Assembly: GCA_018110855.1 (NCBI GenBank)
Contig: JAGBFZ010000272.1
Location: 1-7,336, forward strand
Direction of reading: 5' to 3'
DNA from: Oscillospiraceae bacterium
GTDB lineage: Bacteria; Bacillota; Clostridia; Oscillospirales; Ruminococcaceae
Length of the DNA: 7,336 bases
This document shows, piece by piece, positions 6,910 through 7,336 of this stretch (positions within the stretch are counted from its first letter, which is position 1; the number at the start of each line of letters is the position of its first letter). Made by a program: the position numbers and the translations under genes. The notes beneath the pieces are model-generated. The model saw nothing but the letters and a program-made list of their open reading frames with translations, was not told the DNA's origin and did no database searches.

Positions 6910-6927
6910 TTGTTAAATGTGTTACAA
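6910..6927. promoter_or_regulatory. Rex-like operator, copy 1, upstream of ldh
   Basis: TTGTTAAATGTGTTACAA matches the 18-bp Rex box architecture (TTGT-N10-ACAA with inner TTAA-like arms) imperfectly on the right half. Rex is the NADH/NAD+-sensing repressor of fermentative genes in Firmicutes, and ldh is a classic target. A second, better copy lies 31 bp downstream. Confidence 0.65.
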
Positions 6928-6940
6928 ACAGCCATGCAGT

Positions 6941-6958
6941 TTGTTAAATTTTTGACAA
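6941..6958. promoter_or_regulatory. Rex-like operator, copy 2, upstream of ldh
   Basis: TTGTTAAATTTTTGACAA differs at only one position from the clostridial-style consensus TTGTTAA-N4-TTAACAA. Symmetry extends outward to G6939/C6960. It lies 24 bp before the -35 box of promoter P2 and about 120 bp after the P1 start. Centre spacing to copy 1 is 31 bp, about three helical turns, so two Rex dimers would sit on the same face of the DNA. In RNA the same palindrome forms an A/U-rich hairpin followed by a run of seven U at 6973-6979. Confidence 0.75.
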
Positions 6959-6982
6959 ACGTATAATTTATGTTTTTTTCTC

Positions 6983-7011
6983 TTGATTTTTCTCCGCAGA
7001 TGTGATAGAAT
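6983..7011 (+). promoter_or_regulatory. Proximal ldh promoter P2 (extended -10)
   Basis: TTGATT (6983-6988), 17 bases, then TAGAAT (7006-7011), with TG at 7003-7004 forming an extended -10. Matches are 4/6 and 5/6. The predicted start is near 7018, about 120 bases before the ldh ATG. It lies exactly 200 bases after P1 and shares CAGATGTG and ATTATAA around the -10 box with it. Confidence 0.65.
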
Positions 7012-7085
7012 AGATTATAACGAGAAAATTCTGTCTTTTTGTCCCGATGCGGATGAAATTTGTCAGGATTTTCGGCAGCAGACTG

Positions 7086-7111
7086 TTTGCGGATTTCTTT
7101 TATTCCGCAAA
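7086..7111 (+). other. 8-bp hairpin in the ldh 5' leader
   Basis: TTTGCGGA (7086-7093) and TCCGCAAA (7104-7111) pair perfectly around a 10-base pyrimidine-rich loop. The hairpin ends 29 bases before the ldh ATG, just upstream of the weak Shine-Dalgarno region. It may stabilise the abundant ldh mRNA or influence ribosome access. The short A-run after it is not a terminator. Confidence 0.5.
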
Positions 7112-7140
7112 AAATACTCACAGAAAGCGGGAAATGATTT

Positions 7141-7336
7141 ATGAGCAACAAAGTCACTATTATCGGCGCAGGCAGCGTCGGCTCCACAATTGCCTACACT
7201 ATGGTCGTAGACGGTATAGCTTCCGAGATCGTTCTTGTCGATATCAACGAAAACAAGGCTCACGGCGAAGCTATGGATATCGTTCAGGGCGTTCCCTTCT
7301 GCTCTCCCTGCTCTATCTATGCAGGCAGCTATGAGG
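7141..7336 (+). CDS. ldh: L-lactate dehydrogenase, N-terminal part (3' end outside window)
   Basis: This is the start of an NAD-dependent L-lactate dehydrogenase, which reduces pyruvate to lactate and reoxidises NADH in the cytoplasm. The first 65 codons are visible. They show VTIIGAGSVGSTIAY with the dinucleotide motif GAGSVG (9-14), the ribose-binding D34 in EIVLVDIN that selects NAD over NADP, and HGEAMDIVQGVPF (41-53). The GEAMD block is typical of LDH; malate dehydrogenases of this superfamily usually carry a different sequence there. The ATG at 7141 is fixed by the conserved N-terminus. The ribosome binding site is weak (AGCGGGA at 7126-7132), which is unusual for a gene expected to be highly expressed. 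The catalytic histidine and substrate loop are beyond the window. Upstream are two promoters and two Rex-like boxes, implying induction when NADH is high. Confidence 0.92.
   Translation, partial: MSNKVTIIGAGSVGSTIAYTMVVDGIASEIVLVDINENKAHGEAMDIVQGVPFCSPCSIYAGSYE

Noticed and set aside
6872..6916. 14-codon frame MTVSLFPFFTHSFC as a leader peptide in the P1 transcript
   Set aside because: There is no ribosome binding site before the ATG and no regulatory codon run.
6941..6967. Third ldh promoter using TTGTTA (6941-6946) and TATAAT (6962-6967)
   Set aside because: The spacer is only 15 bases and the -35 match is weak; with 17 bases spacing the -35 is GTTTGT. It would place Rex directly over the promoter, so it is not impossible, but it is weaker than P1 and P2.
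1..7336. tRNA, rRNA, CRISPR array, insertion sequence or integrase
   Set aside because: No cloverleaf, spaced direct repeats or transposase-like reading frame could be seen on either strand.

Overview
The window looks like a core-genome stretch of a Gram-positive, anaerobic Firmicute (class Clostridia). The Ruminococcus/Oscillospiraceae group is my best guess. This rests on the gene set, mid-range base composition, consensus sigma-A-type promoters and Rex-type operators upstream of lactate dehydrogenase. It is inference from style, not a database match.

Layout: the left edge carries the last 124 codons of a glutamine-dependent NAD+ synthetase (nadE, 1-375, +). After 38 bases comes a large duplicated FtsX-type ABC transporter permease (414-3077, +) with no ATPase gene beside it. 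A 424-base convergent intergenic region (3078-3501) follows. It contains two related stem-loops (3082-3113 and 3462-3494) flanking a dense run of perfect inverted repeats (3179-3398) and has no credible gene. On the minus strand lies a compact three-gene unit, read right to left: trkA (6611-5250), trkH (5237-3804) and a 97-residue DUF1294 membrane protein (3795-3502). Gaps are 12 and 8 bases.

The 529-base divergent region 6612-7140 separates trkA from L-lactate dehydrogenase (ldh, 7141 to window end, +). It holds a minus-strand promoter for trkA and two plus-strand promoters exactly 200 bases apart that share sequence around their -10 boxes. Between those two promoters are two 18-bp Rex-box-like palindromes spaced 31 bp. 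Several further inverted repeats and an 8-bp leader hairpin are present.

Functionally, TrkA and TrkH form a potassium uptake system, TrkA being the nucleotide-sensing cytoplasmic ring and TrkH the channel-like membrane subunit. DUF1294 is an uncharacterised small membrane protein probably co-translated with them. Ldh reoxidises NADH by reducing pyruvate, and the Rex boxes suggest its expression follows the NADH/NAD+ ratio. I see no mobile element genes, CRISPR, tRNA or rRNA. The parts most worth a second look are the hairpin-rich convergent region with its crossed terminator arrangement, the duplicated ldh promoter/Rex architecture, and DUF1294 inside a trk operon.
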